Made by a program: the position numbers and the translations under genes | Shown: one piece after another, positions 1 to 7,613 of the stretch | Layout of the letters: the number at the start of each line of letters is the position of its first letter | Position numbering within the stretch: position 1 is the first letter of the stretch | The notes under the pieces: model-generated | Database searches by the model: none | What the model saw: the letters and a program-made list of their open reading frames with translations, nothing else | What the model was told of the DNA's origin: nothing | Assembly: GCA_030844625.1 (NCBI GenBank) | Contig: JAUUNJ010000004.1 | Span: 1 to 29,930 of the forward strand | Source: Roseburia sp. | Lineage (GTDB): Bacteria > Bacillota > Clostridia > Lachnospirales > Lachnospiraceae | Reading direction: 5' to 3' | Length of the DNA: 29,930 bases

Positions 1-111
1 ATAGAATTCGACGCAAAAGATGTTATTACAACAAGCGGTTTTACTCCTCTTGATCAGTTGACTCCTGATAATGCCAATAATGATGATAATTGGACACCAG
101 GTCTTTACTAA
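1..111 (+). CDS. C-terminal fragment of an unidentified protein
   Basis: An open frame runs from the window edge to TAA at 109-111 and gives the last 36 residues of a protein whose start lies outside the window. The tail is rich in Asp, Asn, Thr and Pro and ends in WTPGLY, so it looks like a flexible C-terminus rather than a folded domain. A strong intrinsic terminator follows 33 bases later, which supports this being a real gene end. I do not recognise the family and assign no function. Confidence 0.6.
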   Translation: MEFDAKDVITTSGFTPLDQLTPDNANNDDNWTPGLY

Positions 112-144
112 GAGTTAGGCGTTAAATAAGAAATAAATGATTTA

Positions 145-176
145 CCCCGGATACAAGTGGTATCCGGGGTTTTCTT
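145..176 (+). terminator. Intrinsic terminator after the partial gene
   Basis: A perfect 10-bp GC-rich stem (CCCCGGATAC at 145-154 with GTATCCGGGG at 160-169) has a 5-nt loop and is followed by the T-rich run TTTTCTT. This is a standard Rho-independent terminator. Confidence 0.9.
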
Positions 177-189
177 ATGTTTTATTTGG

Positions 190-198
190 TGTTATAAT
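190..198 (+). promoter_or_regulatory. Extended -10 promoter for the small Cys protein gene
   Basis: TGTTATAAT is a perfect TATAAT (193-198) preceded by the TGn extension. No good -35 is visible 17 bp upstream, which is common for extended -10 promoters. It sits between the terminator and the gene starting at 236. Confidence 0.6.
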
Positions 199-235
199 CA
201 AAAAATGAATAATAATTGTGTTAGGAGGCATTACT

Positions 236-442
236 ATGGATAAGGAGAAAATGATTGATGATATTGTTGCCATGTTAGATGGAAGTGTTAAAAATGGTGA
301 CGGACATATAAATGTAAAGATTGATGAGAATCAGGATGATTCTAAGGAAGTTACAAGAGGCTGTGCGGATTGTTCAACGAATCCAACTGCCTGTAGTATT
401 CCTACACTTGAACTTCCGGATGATGAGGATTTTCAGAAATAG
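236..442 (+). CDS. Small acidic protein with three cysteines, function unknown
   Basis: This gene encodes 68 residues. ATG at 236 is chosen because an AGGAGG box (223-228) lies 7 bases upstream. A GTG at 218 is in frame, but it would put the ribosome-binding site inside the gene. The N-terminal 20 residues look helical. The middle and the C-terminal tail are very acidic. A cysteine cluster, GCADCSTNPTACS, lies at about residues 42-54 with spacing C-x2-C-x6-C (Cys 43, 46, 53). There is no signal peptide or membrane segment. The cluster could bind metal or form disulfides, but with only three cysteines it is not a standard zinc ribbon. The gene has its own promoter and lies between two terminators, so it is probably monocistronic. 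I do not recognise the family. Confidence 0.75.
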   Translation: MDKEKMIDDIVAMLDGSVKNGDGHINVKIDENQDDSKEVTRGCADCSTNPTACSIPTLELPDDEDFQK

Positions 443-502
443 TCAGACCGGTATAATGACAATTTAATATCCCGGCAAACATTTTGCGTATGTTTTGAAA
501 AC

Positions 503-530
503 AGAGATGCTCTAAAAGAGCGTCTCTTTT
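503..530 (+). terminator. Intrinsic terminator after the small Cys protein gene
   Basis: An 11-bp stem with one G-U pair (503-513 with 517-527), a 3-nt AAA loop and a TTTT tail lies between the stop at 442 and the next start at 549. Confidence 0.75.
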
Positions 531-548
531 GATAATGAGGTTAGTAAG

Positions 549-1439
549 ATGAAAAATGATAAGGTGAAAGATACATTAAAATTTATTTTTAGATATATAT
601 GTATCACTTTTGGATCTTTGCTTTATGCAGTGGCAGTTTCGCTCTTTTTGGATCCCAATAATCTGGCACCGGGAGGAGTTTCGGGTATTGCCATTGTTGT
701 TAAGGAATTCTTTCCAATATTGCCGGGAATAGGTATGCTGATACTTATTTTTAATATACCTATTATGATTATAGGCATACGGAAATTTGGATTTAAATTT
801 ATTTTGTCTACAATATATACACTGATTGTATCGTCTATTATGATTGATATATTGCCGGCAATTCTGAGAATTAGAGCAGTTACTACGGAACCTATGCTGG
901 CGGCAGTAATCGGTGGAGCTTTATTTGGGGCTTCCATGGGGATTATGTTTCGGTTGGAGACCACTACAGGTGGTATGGACATTATTGTAAAACTTATTCG
1001 ACAGAAAAAACCACATTTGAAAACAGGACAAATTTTTATTATTTTAGATATTGCTGTTTTGATTGGAGCGGCACTTGCATTTCAAAATATTGAAGTGGCA
1101 CTTTATGCAGGTATTGCCATTGCTGTAGCTTCTGTTATTATGGATAAAACTCTTTACGGGGCAGATCAGGCTACATTGGTATATATTATAAGTGACAGAC
1201 GTAAGATTATTGCTGTGAGAATGTTAAAAGAATTGAATCTGGGAGTTACTATGGTTCAGGGAATAGGCGCTTACAATAACGAAAAAACAGAAGTTATTTT
1301 GTGTGTTATGAGAAAGCAGAATCTGATTAAAGTAAGGAATTTACTAAAAGAAACAGATCCCAATGCGTTTATGATTGTGTCCTCTGCCAATGAGGTATTT
1401 GGTGAGGGATTTAAGGACCCGTATAAAGTGGAAATATAA
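549..1439 (+). CDS. YitT family membrane protein (DUF161/DUF2179)
   Basis: The 296-residue protein has a hydrophobic N-terminal part (about residues 12-200) with five or six predicted membrane segments, including the glycine-rich stretch APGGVSGIAIV near residue 40. It ends in a soluble domain (about 210-290) of the DUF2179 type, with the motif GVTMVQGIGAY followed by V-L-C-V-M and a terminal NEVFGEGF. This architecture and length match YitT/YebE/YqfU-type integral membrane proteins, whose substrate is not established. A TGAGG box at 535-539 lies upstream of the ATG. The gene sits between a terminator and the proBA promoter and appears to be transcribed alone, perhaps by read-through. Confidence 0.88.
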   Translation: MKNDKVKDTLKFIFRYICITFGSLLYAVAVSLFLDPNNLAPGGVSGIAIVVKEFFPILPGIGMLILIFNIPIMIIGIRKFGFKFILSTIYTLIVSSIMIDILPAILRIRAVTTEPMLAAVIGGALFGASMGIMFRLETTTGGMDIIVKLIRQKKPHLKTGQIFIILDIAVLIGAALAFQNIEVALYAGIAIAVASVIMDKTLYGADQATLVYIISDRRKIIAVRMLKELNLGVTMVQGIGAYNNEKTEVILCVMRKQNLIKVRNLLKETDPNAFMIVSSANEVFGEGFKDPYKVEI

Positions 1440-1458
1440 AAATATAAGTCTTTGAATG

Positions 1459-1487
1459 TTTACAAAAGCAAATGGATGTTTTAGAAT
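1459..1487 (+). promoter_or_regulatory. SigA-type promoter upstream of proBA
   Basis: TTTACA (1459-1464), a 17-bp spacer and TAGAAT (1482-1487) match the housekeeping consensus at 10 of 12 positions. The predicted leader to proB is about 80 nt. I saw no T-box specifier or other known riboswitch in it. Confidence 0.6.
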
Positions 1488-1571
1488 AGGAATCGTATTT
1501 TGTGATTCTTAAAGAAATAATTAATTTCCAAAATATAAATTTAGAAATACAAAGGAAGTATCAGAGTAAAT

Positions 1572-2363
1572 ATGGCAACATTAAAGGATGTTAAGAGAGT
1601 GGTAATTAAGGTAGGAACCTCCACGTTAACACACGAGACAGGAAAGACAAATATAAGACAAATGAAAAAACTGGTAACGGTCATATCAGATATAGTAAAT
1701 TCAGGAATAGAAGTTGCTCTTGTAACTTCCGGTGCTATTGGTGTGGGAGTTGGGAAACTTGGTCTGAAAGAGAGACCTACGACTACAGCAGGTAAGCAGG
1801 CGGCAGCTACCGTGGGGCAGTGTGAATTAATGTTTATGTATGATAAAATGTTTGGAGAGTTCGGTCATACGGTGGGACAGTTTCTCGTGACAAAGCGGGA
1901 TGTAGATAATGATGAGTGCCGTGCAAATCTCATTAATGCGTTTGAGAAAACCTTTGAGTTTGGAACAATTCCCGTTATTAACGAAAATGATACGGTGGCA
2001 GTAGAAGAAATTGTTTATGGAGATAATGATAGTCTTTCTGCTATTGTGGCAAAGTTAATTAAAGCGGATGCATTATTAATACTTACGGATATTGATGGAC
2101 TTTATGATAAGAACCCTAATGAAGACGAATATGCAAGAATTATTCCGGTAGTGGAACAGATTACGGAAGGCCTATTTGAAATTGCCGGCGGAAAAGGTTC
2201 TAAGTTCGGTACAGGTGGAATGAATACTAAGTTGCAGGCGGCACAGATTGCTACGGAAGCAGGGATTGATACAGTTGTCATGAATGGTCAGGATGCCGAA
2301 AATATCTATAGAATATTAGAGGGACATCAGGTAGGAACATTTTTTGTGGCACACCATGAATAA
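1572..2363 (+). CDS. proB: Glutamate 5-kinase
   Basis: ProB phosphorylates glutamate to gamma-glutamyl phosphate, the first step of cytosolic proline synthesis. The 263 residues form one amino-acid kinase domain: VIKVGTSTL (11-19, phosphate binding), VTSGAIGVG (51-59), INEND (136-140), GDNDSLSA (150-157), LTDIDGLYDKNP (171-182) and GTGGMNTK (213-220). The protein ends after the kinase fold, so it lacks the C-terminal PUA domain found in E. coli ProB (about 367 aa). PUA-less forms are known in Firmicutes, so this is probably a natural short form. The ribosome-binding site is weak (GGAAG at 1554-1558, 13 bases from ATG). proA follows after 60 bases. No proC is present in the window. Confidence 0.96.
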   Translation: MATLKDVKRVVIKVGTSTLTHETGKTNIRQMKKLVTVISDIVNSGIEVALVTSGAIGVGVGKLGLKERPTTTAGKQAAATVGQCELMFMYDKMFGEFGHTVGQFLVTKRDVDNDECRANLINAFEKTFEFGTIPVINENDTVAVEEIVYGDNDSLSAIVAKLIKADALLILTDIDGLYDKNPNEDEYARIIPVVEQITEGLFEIAGGKGSKFGTGGMNTKLQAAQIATEAGIDTVVMNGQDAENIYRILEGHQVGTFFVAHHE

Positions 2364-2423
2364 CGGAGCATTTGTATTTGGGAGTATAGAATTGTTTTAT
2401 AGTTGTAAAATAAGGAGAAATAT

Positions 2424-3662
2424 ATGTTAGAACAGTTAGGTATCAATGCAAAGGAAGCAGAAAAGAAATTAATGATTGCTTCAACAAAAGAGAAAAATAA
2501 TGCGTTAATTAAGATATCTCAGGCTTTGATTGCCAATGCAGACAAAATAATTGAAGCAAACAGGCTGGATTTGGAAAATGGTAAAAATAATGGAATGGCA
2601 ACTGCTATGCTGGATCGGTTAAAATTAGACGAGGCAAGAATTGAGGGAATGGCAAAGGGCGTAAAGGATGTTGTGGATTTGCCGGATCCGGTGGGGAAAA
2701 TTTTGGCTACAGTGACAAGACCAAATGGTCTTAAAATTGAAAAGGTTGCCACCCCCTTAGGTGTAATTGCCGTTATTTTTGAGGCACGACCAAATGTGAC
2801 ATCAGATGCGGCGGCTCTTTGTCTGAAATCAGGCAATACGGTTATTCTAAGAGGAGGTAAGGAAGCGATTAATTCCAATCGGATTATTGCTGATATCATG
2901 CGCAATGCAGTAAAGGAAACAGGTCTGCCGGAGGATGTGATTCAACTGGTACAGGATACTTCCAGAGATAGTGCCAATGAACTTATGACAATGAATCAGT
3001 ATGTGGATGTTCTGATACCACGTGGGGGTGCGGGGCTGATTCAGGCAGTGGTAAAGAATGCAACAGTTCCTGTAATAGAGACAGGTGTTGGGAACTGTCA
3101 TATTTATGTTGATAAGGATGCAGATATAGAGAAGGCAGTGGCGATTGTATTTAACGCAAAAACTTCAAGACCTTCTGTGTGTAATGCGGCAGAAAGTCTT
3201 CTGGTACATAGGGATATTGCGGATAGAGTCCTTACAAAAATTAAAAATAAACTGGATGAAAAGAATGTTAAACTGGTAGGCGATGATGCATCAAGAGGCA
3301 TTATAAGTGATATGGATCAGGCAACAGAAGAAGATTGGTCCACAGAATATCTGGATTACAAGATGTCGGTAAAAATCGTGGATTCAGTGGATGATGCCAT
3401 TGAACATATTTATAAATACAGCACCGGGCACAGCGAGAGTATTGTTACTGAAAATGCAGATACATCTGAGAAATTTATGAAACAGGTGGATTCCGCAGCG
3501 GGGTATGTAAATGCCAGTACCAGATTTACAGATGGTGGAGAATTTGGGTTTGGTGCTGAAATCGGAATTTCAACACAGAAACTTCATGCAAGGGGACCAA
3601 TAGGGTTGCCTGAATTACAGTCATTTAAATATAAAATTTATGGTGATGGACAGATTAGATAA
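2424..3662 (+). CDS. proA: Glutamate-5-semialdehyde dehydrogenase (gamma-glutamyl phosphate reductase)
   Basis: ProA reduces the ProB product with NADPH to glutamate-5-semialdehyde, which cyclises and is then reduced to proline. The 412-residue length is typical. Visible hallmarks are PLGVIAVIFEARPNVTSDAA (111-130), the nucleotide-binding LKSGNTVILRGGKEA (134-148), DVLIPRGGAGLI (195-206) and the catalytic cysteine in SVCNAAES (Cys253). The C-terminus has GEFGFGAEIGISTQKLHARGP, the conserved oligomerisation region, written here without spacing only up to GISTQK. An AAGGAG box lies 7 bases before the ATG. It forms an operon with proB, and a hairpin follows the stop. Confidence 0.97.
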   Translation: MLEQLGINAKEAEKKLMIASTKEKNNALIKISQALIANADKIIEANRLDLENGKNNGMATAMLDRLKLDEARIEGMAKGVKDVVDLPDPVGKILATVTRPNGLKIEKVATPLGVIAVIFEARPNVTSDAAALCLKSGNTVILRGGKEAINSNRIIADIMRNAVKETGLPEDVIQLVQDTSRDSANELMTMNQYVDVLIPRGGAGLIQAVVKNATVPVIETGVGNCHIYVDKDADIEKAVAIVFNAKTSRPSVCNAAESLLVHRDIADRVLTKIKNKLDEKNVKLVGDDASRGIISDMDQATEEDWSTEYLDYKMSVKIVDSVDDAIEHIYKYSTGHSESIVTENADTSEKFMKQVDSAAGYVNASTRFTDGGEFGFGAEIGISTQKLHARGPIGLPELQSFKYKIYGDGQIR

Positions 3663-3690
3663 TTTTCAGACATATTAACCAATATATGTA

Positions 3691-3727
3691 AATACCATTC
3701 GGTGGTTGCAGCCGAATGGTATTCTTT
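3691..3727 (+). terminator. Hairpin terminator after proA
   Basis: A perfect 12-bp stem (AATACCATTCGG at 3691-3702 with CCGAATGGTATT at 3712-3723) encloses a 9-nt loop and is followed by the short T run CTTTC. The T run is short, so termination may be partial. Confidence 0.65.
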
Positions 3728-3836
3728 CATATTGGAGAAAACAAATTCTTTCGTCAAAATATGACACATTATTGAAACTGTTGCAAAAAAAGACAGATAT
3801 AAAATGTCAGTTTACAAATTTTTAATTGTTAATTAA

Positions 3837-3865
3837 TAGACTAAATTGTTAAAATTTAATATAAT
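3837..3865 (+). promoter_or_regulatory. SigA-type promoter for the lipid kinase gene
   Basis: TAGACT (3837-3842), a 17-bp spacer and a perfect TATAAT (3860-3865) lie about 80 bases before the chosen start at 3946. Confidence 0.55.
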
Positions 3866-3945
3866 AATAAGATAGTATTCTAAAAGATATGTTAATTTTT
3901 AAGAAATAAATGAAAAAGGGTGTATACAAAGGAGTATCGTGTCAT

Positions 3946-4824
3946 ATGAAAAAACTATTGTTTATTATCAATCCAAAGGCAGGTCTTAAGAAAAATAAGC
4001 ATTATATTGATAATGCGGTTGATGTTTTTGAGGAAGCCGGTTATAAGGTAGGTATCAAGTATACAAAGAAACGTGCAGACGGTACCAATATTGCAAGAGA
4101 ATATGGGAGTAAGGTTGACCTTGTAGTATGTATGGGAGGAGACGGAACTTTAAATGAAGTTATGCAAGGAATGATAGAAGGAAATGTAAATACTCCTTTA
4201 GGATATATTCCGGCAGGTTCCACCAATGACTTTGCAACCAGTCTGGGCTTAAAGTCAGATCCTAAGGAAGAAGCGGAGTTTATTGTGACCCATGTGGCAA
4301 GACCTCTGGATTTGGGACAGTTCAATGGAAGATATTTTGTGTATACAGCTTCAGCGGGAATCTTCACAAAGACATCTTATTCCACGCCTCAGGACCTTAA
4401 GAACCGATTGGGGCATTTTGCATACATTCTTACGGGAGCAAAGGAATTGTTTCATATAAGAAGATTGAAACTGAAAATTGAATTAAAAGATCGTACAATT
4501 GAGGGAAAATATATATTTGCGGCGATTAATAATGCTACCAAAGTAGGCGGTATTATGAAGTTGGATGAAAATATGGTTCAGTTTAATGACGGAGTTTTTG
4601 AACTGATGCTTGTGGAGTTTCCAAGAGGACCAATTGAATTTTGTAAGCTGGCAGGAAAAATACTTATGCAGAAATTCACAGGGAAAATTACGCTGATTCA
4701 GATAGATTCTGCAAAAATAACCGCAGAATCAGATACTGACTGGTCACTGGATGGAGAAAAAGAAAAGGGGCAGGAAACAGTGTACTTTAAAGTGGTTCAT
4801 GATGCAATTAATTTTATTTATTAG
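3946..4824 (+). CDS. YegS/BmrU-family diacylglycerol/lipid kinase
   Basis: The gene encodes 292 residues of the DAGK catalytic family, which phosphorylates diacylglycerol or related lipids with ATP at the membrane surface. It opens with KKLLFIINPKAG, the usual N-terminus of the family. The nucleotide-binding motif VVCMGGDGTLNEV follows (GGDGT at 64-68), then GYIPAGSTNDFATSLGL and the second-domain motif FVYTASAGIFTKTSY. Near the C-terminus is DTDWSLDGE, matching the conserved xxxDGE signature. ATG 3946 is chosen because AAAGGAG (3928-3934) precedes it. An in-frame ATG at 3910 adds 12 unconserved residues and has no Shine-Dalgarno. Citrate synthase starts 17 bases after its stop, so the two are probably co-transcribed. 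The exact lipid substrate cannot be read from sequence. Confidence 0.9.
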   Translation: MKKLLFIINPKAGLKKNKHYIDNAVDVFEEAGYKVGIKYTKKRADGTNIAREYGSKVDLVVCMGGDGTLNEVMQGMIEGNVNTPLGYIPAGSTNDFATSLGLKSDPKEEAEFIVTHVARPLDLGQFNGRYFVYTASAGIFTKTSYSTPQDLKNRLGHFAYILTGAKELFHIRRLKLKIELKDRTIEGKYIFAAINNATKVGGIMKLDENMVQFNDGVFELMLVEFPRGPIEFCKLAGKILMQKFTGKITLIQIDSAKITAESDTDWSLDGEKEKGQETVYFKVVHDAINFIY

Positions 4825-4841
4825 ATGTAAGTGGGGTATTT

Positions 4842-6203
4842 ATGACATTAACAAGAGAAGACATTAGAAATTTTACAGAAAAGTATAGCAAGTTATGCGT
4901 GAAAAATGATAGTGTTCAGAGAGAGCTGTTTTCAGAATATGGAGTAAAAAGAGGACTGCGTGATCTTAACGGAAGAGGGGTTTTAACGGGCATTACGAAT
5001 ATATCCAGAATTGAATCTACAAAACTGGTGAATGGGGAAAGGGTTCCGTGCGAAGGAGAGTTATATTTTAGAGGATATAAAATTCAGGACCTTGTACAGG
5101 GATTTATGAAAAATGACCGTTTTGGTTTTGAAGAGGTAGCCTATCTTTTGCTGTTTGGAAAACTTCCGAAAGAGCCGGAATTGGAAGAATTTAAACGAAT
5201 GATGTCTGCATCCCGAAGACTTCCGACAAACTTTGTACGTGATGTTATTATGAAGGCTCCAAGTTCAGACATAATGAATACACTGACAAAAAGTGTGCTG
5301 ACGCTGGCTTCCTATGATAAGAATGTGTCTGATACTTCGGTGGAAAATGTTATAAGGCAGAGTGTTCAGTTGATTAGTATTTTTCCAATGCTGTCAGTAT
5401 ATGGTTACCATGCTTTTAATCATTATAAGAAAAATAAAAGTTTATATATTCACAGACCAAAGCCGGAATTATCTACAAGTGAAAACTTATTGCGAATGCT
5501 GAGACCGGATAAGAAATATACTGAGTTGGAAGCTAAAGTTTTGGACTTGGCATTGGTACTTCATATGGAGCATGGAGGCGGTAATAACTCAACATTCACA
5601 ACAAGAGTTGTTACATCTTCCGGTTCGGATACATATTCTACTATTGCAGCCGCATTGTCCTCGTTAAAGGGACCAAGGCATGGTGGTGCCAATATTATGG
5701 TGGTTGAAATGTTTAAGGACATTAAGAATAATGTTAAAGATATTACAGATGAAACGGAAGTCAAGGAATATTTAAGAAAAATATTGAATAAAGAAGCCTT
5801 TAATAAGAAGGGACTTATATATGGAATGGGTCATGCTGTTTATTCCATATCAGATCCAAGAGCTGAAATATTTAAATCTTTTGTAGAGAAACTTGCATTA
5901 GAAAAGGGAAGAAAAAAAGATTTTGCATTATATAGTCTGATTGAGAGGCTGGCGCCTGAAGTGATTGAGGAAGAACGTCATATCTATAAAGGTGTCAGTG
6001 CCAATGTAGATTTTTACAGTGGACTGGTATATAGTATGCTGGATATCCCGGAGGAATTGTACACACCGATGTTTGCAATTGCAAGAATTGTGGGATGGAG
6101 TGCTCATCGCCTTGAAGAAATTATTAATGCAGATAAGATTATGAGACCGGCATATGTAAGTAACTGTCCTTTCAATGAATACATTGACATACAGGATCGA
6201 TAA
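4842..6203 (+). CDS. Citrate synthase
   Basis: The enzyme condenses oxaloacetate and acetyl-CoA to citrate; in anaerobic Clostridia this commonly serves glutamate synthesis through a partial TCA branch. The 453-residue protein shows the family residues: HMEHGGGNNSTFTTR (His241, His244), GPRHGGAN (His280), GMGHAVYSISDPR (His331, Arg340) and NVDFYSGLVYSML (Asp390). The three residues usually assigned to catalysis (His280, His331, Asp390) are all present. About 40 N-terminal residues precede the core, as in other clostridial citrate synthases. 2-Methylcitrate synthase is the main alternative, but no prp genes are nearby. GTGGGG (4830-4835) can act as ribosome-binding site. There is no aconitase or isocitrate dehydrogenase in the window. 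The downstream gap contains a hairpin terminator. Confidence 0.93.
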   Translation: MTLTREDIRNFTEKYSKLCVKNDSVQRELFSEYGVKRGLRDLNGRGVLTGITNISRIESTKLVNGERVPCEGELYFRGYKIQDLVQGFMKNDRFGFEEVAYLLLFGKLPKEPELEEFKRMMSASRRLPTNFVRDVIMKAPSSDIMNTLTKSVLTLASYDKNVSDTSVENVIRQSVQLISIFPMLSVYGYHAFNHYKKNKSLYIHRPKPELSTSENLLRMLRPDKKYTELEAKVLDLALVLHMEHGGGNNSTFTTRVVTSSGSDTYSTIAAALSSLKGPRHGGANIMVVEMFKDIKNNVKDITDETEVKEYLRKILNKEAFNKKGLIYGMGHAVYSISDPRAEIFKSFVEKLALEKGRKKDFALYSLIERLAPEVIEEERHIYKGVSANVDFYSGLVYSMLDIPEELYTPMFAIARIVGWSAHRLEEIINADKIMRPAYVSNCPFNEYIDIQDR

Positions 6204-6271
6204 ACAACAAAAAATGTTTTATGCCTGCAGTTTTAAAATTGCAGACAAATGAATTATATATAAGCACTTTT

Positions 6272-6306
6272 TATACCAGGCTTGCAAAGAGTCTGGTATA
6301 TTTGTT
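6272..6306 (+). terminator. Hairpin terminator after the citrate synthase gene
   Basis: A 10-bp stem with one G-U pair (TATACCAGGC at 6272-6281 with GTCTGGTATA at 6291-6300) is followed by TTTGTTG. Another, almost loopless palindrome centred near 6234 (CTGCA ... TGCAG) lies just upstream and may add to it. Confidence 0.55.
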
Positions 6307-6384
6307 GTGGTTATGTTGGCATAGTTATTAAATTGGGACATGTTTCATAAAATAAAATATAAATATTATGGAAAAGGTGAATAT

Positions 6385-6882
6385 ATGAGATTAACGCAAA
6401 GTGATGTAAAAAAAATTCAAGAGGAAATTGAACATCGTAAGCTTGTGGTCAGACCTGAGGCGATAGAGGCTGTAAAAGAGGCCAGAGCGCATGGAGACTT
6501 AAGTGAAAATTTTGAATATCATGCGGCGAAAAGAGATAAAAATAAAAATGAAAGCAGAATAAGATATTTAGAAAAAATATTAAAGACTGCAACAATTATC
6601 TCTGACGATTCGGAGGAAGATGAGATTGGTCTGAATAAGACTGTGGAAGTTTATTTTGAAGAAGATGATGAAATAGAAAGGTTTAAGATTGTCAGCACTA
6701 TGAGAGGAGATTCAGTGAAAGGAAGAATCAGCAATGAATCACCTATGGGAGCGGCACTGATGGGACACAAAGTTGGAGACCGGGTTGAAATAAAAGTTAA
6801 TGACACTTTCAGTTATTATGTGGTGGTGAAATCTATTGAGAACACAGGGGAAGAAGAAACGGATACAATCAGGTCTTATTAG
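6385..6882 (+). CDS. GreA/GreB-family transcription elongation factor, divergent
   Basis: The 165-residue protein is the length of GreA (about 157). GreA binds in the RNA polymerase secondary channel and rescues backtracked complexes by stimulating transcript cleavage. The N-terminal coiled coil (about residues 1-72) carries the tip motif ARAHGDLSENFEYHAAKR with the two acidic residues (Asp38, Glu41) expected for cleavage activity. The C-terminal FKBP-like domain includes VEVYFEEDDEIERFKIV and ESPMGAALMGHKVGD. Unlike canonical GreA, it has a very acidic linker (DDSEEDE near residues 74-80) and lacks the usual opening MTxEG. ATG 6385 is chosen because AAAAGGTGA (6372-6380) precedes it; the in-frame ATG at 6340 has no ribosome-binding site. 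A canonical greA may exist elsewhere, so no symbol is given. Confidence 0.88.
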   Translation: MRLTQSDVKKIQEEIEHRKLVVRPEAIEAVKEARAHGDLSENFEYHAAKRDKNKNESRIRYLEKILKTATIISDDSEEDEIGLNKTVEVYFEEDDEIERFKIVSTMRGDSVKGRISNESPMGAALMGHKVGDRVEIKVNDTFSYYVVVKSIENTGEEETDTIRSY

Positions 6883-6926
6883 TTATAGGAAAAATTGGAT
6901 TGGATGAATAGAACGGGAGTGATGTT

Positions 6927-7613
6927 ATGGATAATAAAAAGGGCAAATTGACGATTTTTGTAAGTTATACTCCCGGAGCGGGAAAAAGTTATCTTATGGT
7001 TTCCCGGGCAATGGAACAAAGAGCCTGTGGCAGAAAGGTGATTTTGGGTTTTCTTAATGACAGTCATAGGAATATAAACAATATGGCAGAAGATAATAAT
7101 TTCTATCTGGAAATAAAAGAAAAACATTTGCGGTCAGATCAGGATGCGTTAAGACCTCACAAGATGAAATATTCTCTTAAGGAATTGCTTGGAGAAAAAC
7201 CGGACCTGGTGATTATGGACGAGATGGGAATGCATGGCATTAATAGGGATGGCAGCACATTTGTTTATGAGGACATAGAAAAACTTCTTGATGCAGGTAT
7301 TGATGTATACACCACTGCCAATTTAAAGAGGTTTGAAGGAGCAAATCCTATATTTAAGCAGGCTACAGGCATTGGAATAAAAAAAACCGTCCCGGACAAA
7401 TTTCTGGAGGAGGCAGATAGCATTATTTTTATTGACAGGGAACCTGAATTAATGATTCAGGATTTTGGAAAGGGAAAACTTTTTAATGATAAGTACATGA
7501 ACTCTAAAATCATGAAAAAGAACTTTCAGGAAAAAACATTAAAAGAATATAGAAATATTAGTAAGAGATATTTAAAAAAATACGAGGATAAAGTTGAAAT
7601 TGTTACACGATAA
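6927..7613 (+). CDS. Stand-alone KdpD N-terminal-domain-like ATPase
   Basis: All 228 residues align by eye with the first domain of the potassium sensor KdpD: a Walker A TPGAGKS (15-21), a Walker B LVIMDEMG (94-101), the signature YEDIEKLLDAGIDVYTTANL (114-133) and KKTVPDKFLEEAD (152-164). The protein then ends in a Lys-rich tail. The universal-stress-like domain, the four membrane helices and the histidine kinase of full KdpD (about 900 aa) are all absent. The frame is intact with a good ribosome-binding site (GGGAG 6915-6919), so it looks like a functional short form rather than a broken gene. No kdpFABC or kdpE is nearby. The stop overlaps the next gene by 20 bases, so the two are probably translated together. 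Its ligand and partner are unknown. Confidence 0.82.
   Translation: MDNKKGKLTIFVSYTPGAGKSYLMVSRAMEQRACGRKVILGFLNDSHRNINNMAEDNNFYLEIKEKHLRSDQDALRPHKMKYSLKELLGEKPDLVIMDEMGMHGINRDGSTFVYEDIEKLLDAGIDVYTTANLKRFEGANPIFKQATGIGIKKTVPDKFLEEADSIIFIDREPELMIQDFGKGKLFNDKYMNSKIMKKNFQEKTLKEYRNISKRYLKKYEDKVEIVTR

Noticed and set aside
218..235. Upstream GTG start for the small Cys protein gene
   Set aside because: It would include the AGGAGG ribosome-binding site that serves ATG 236.
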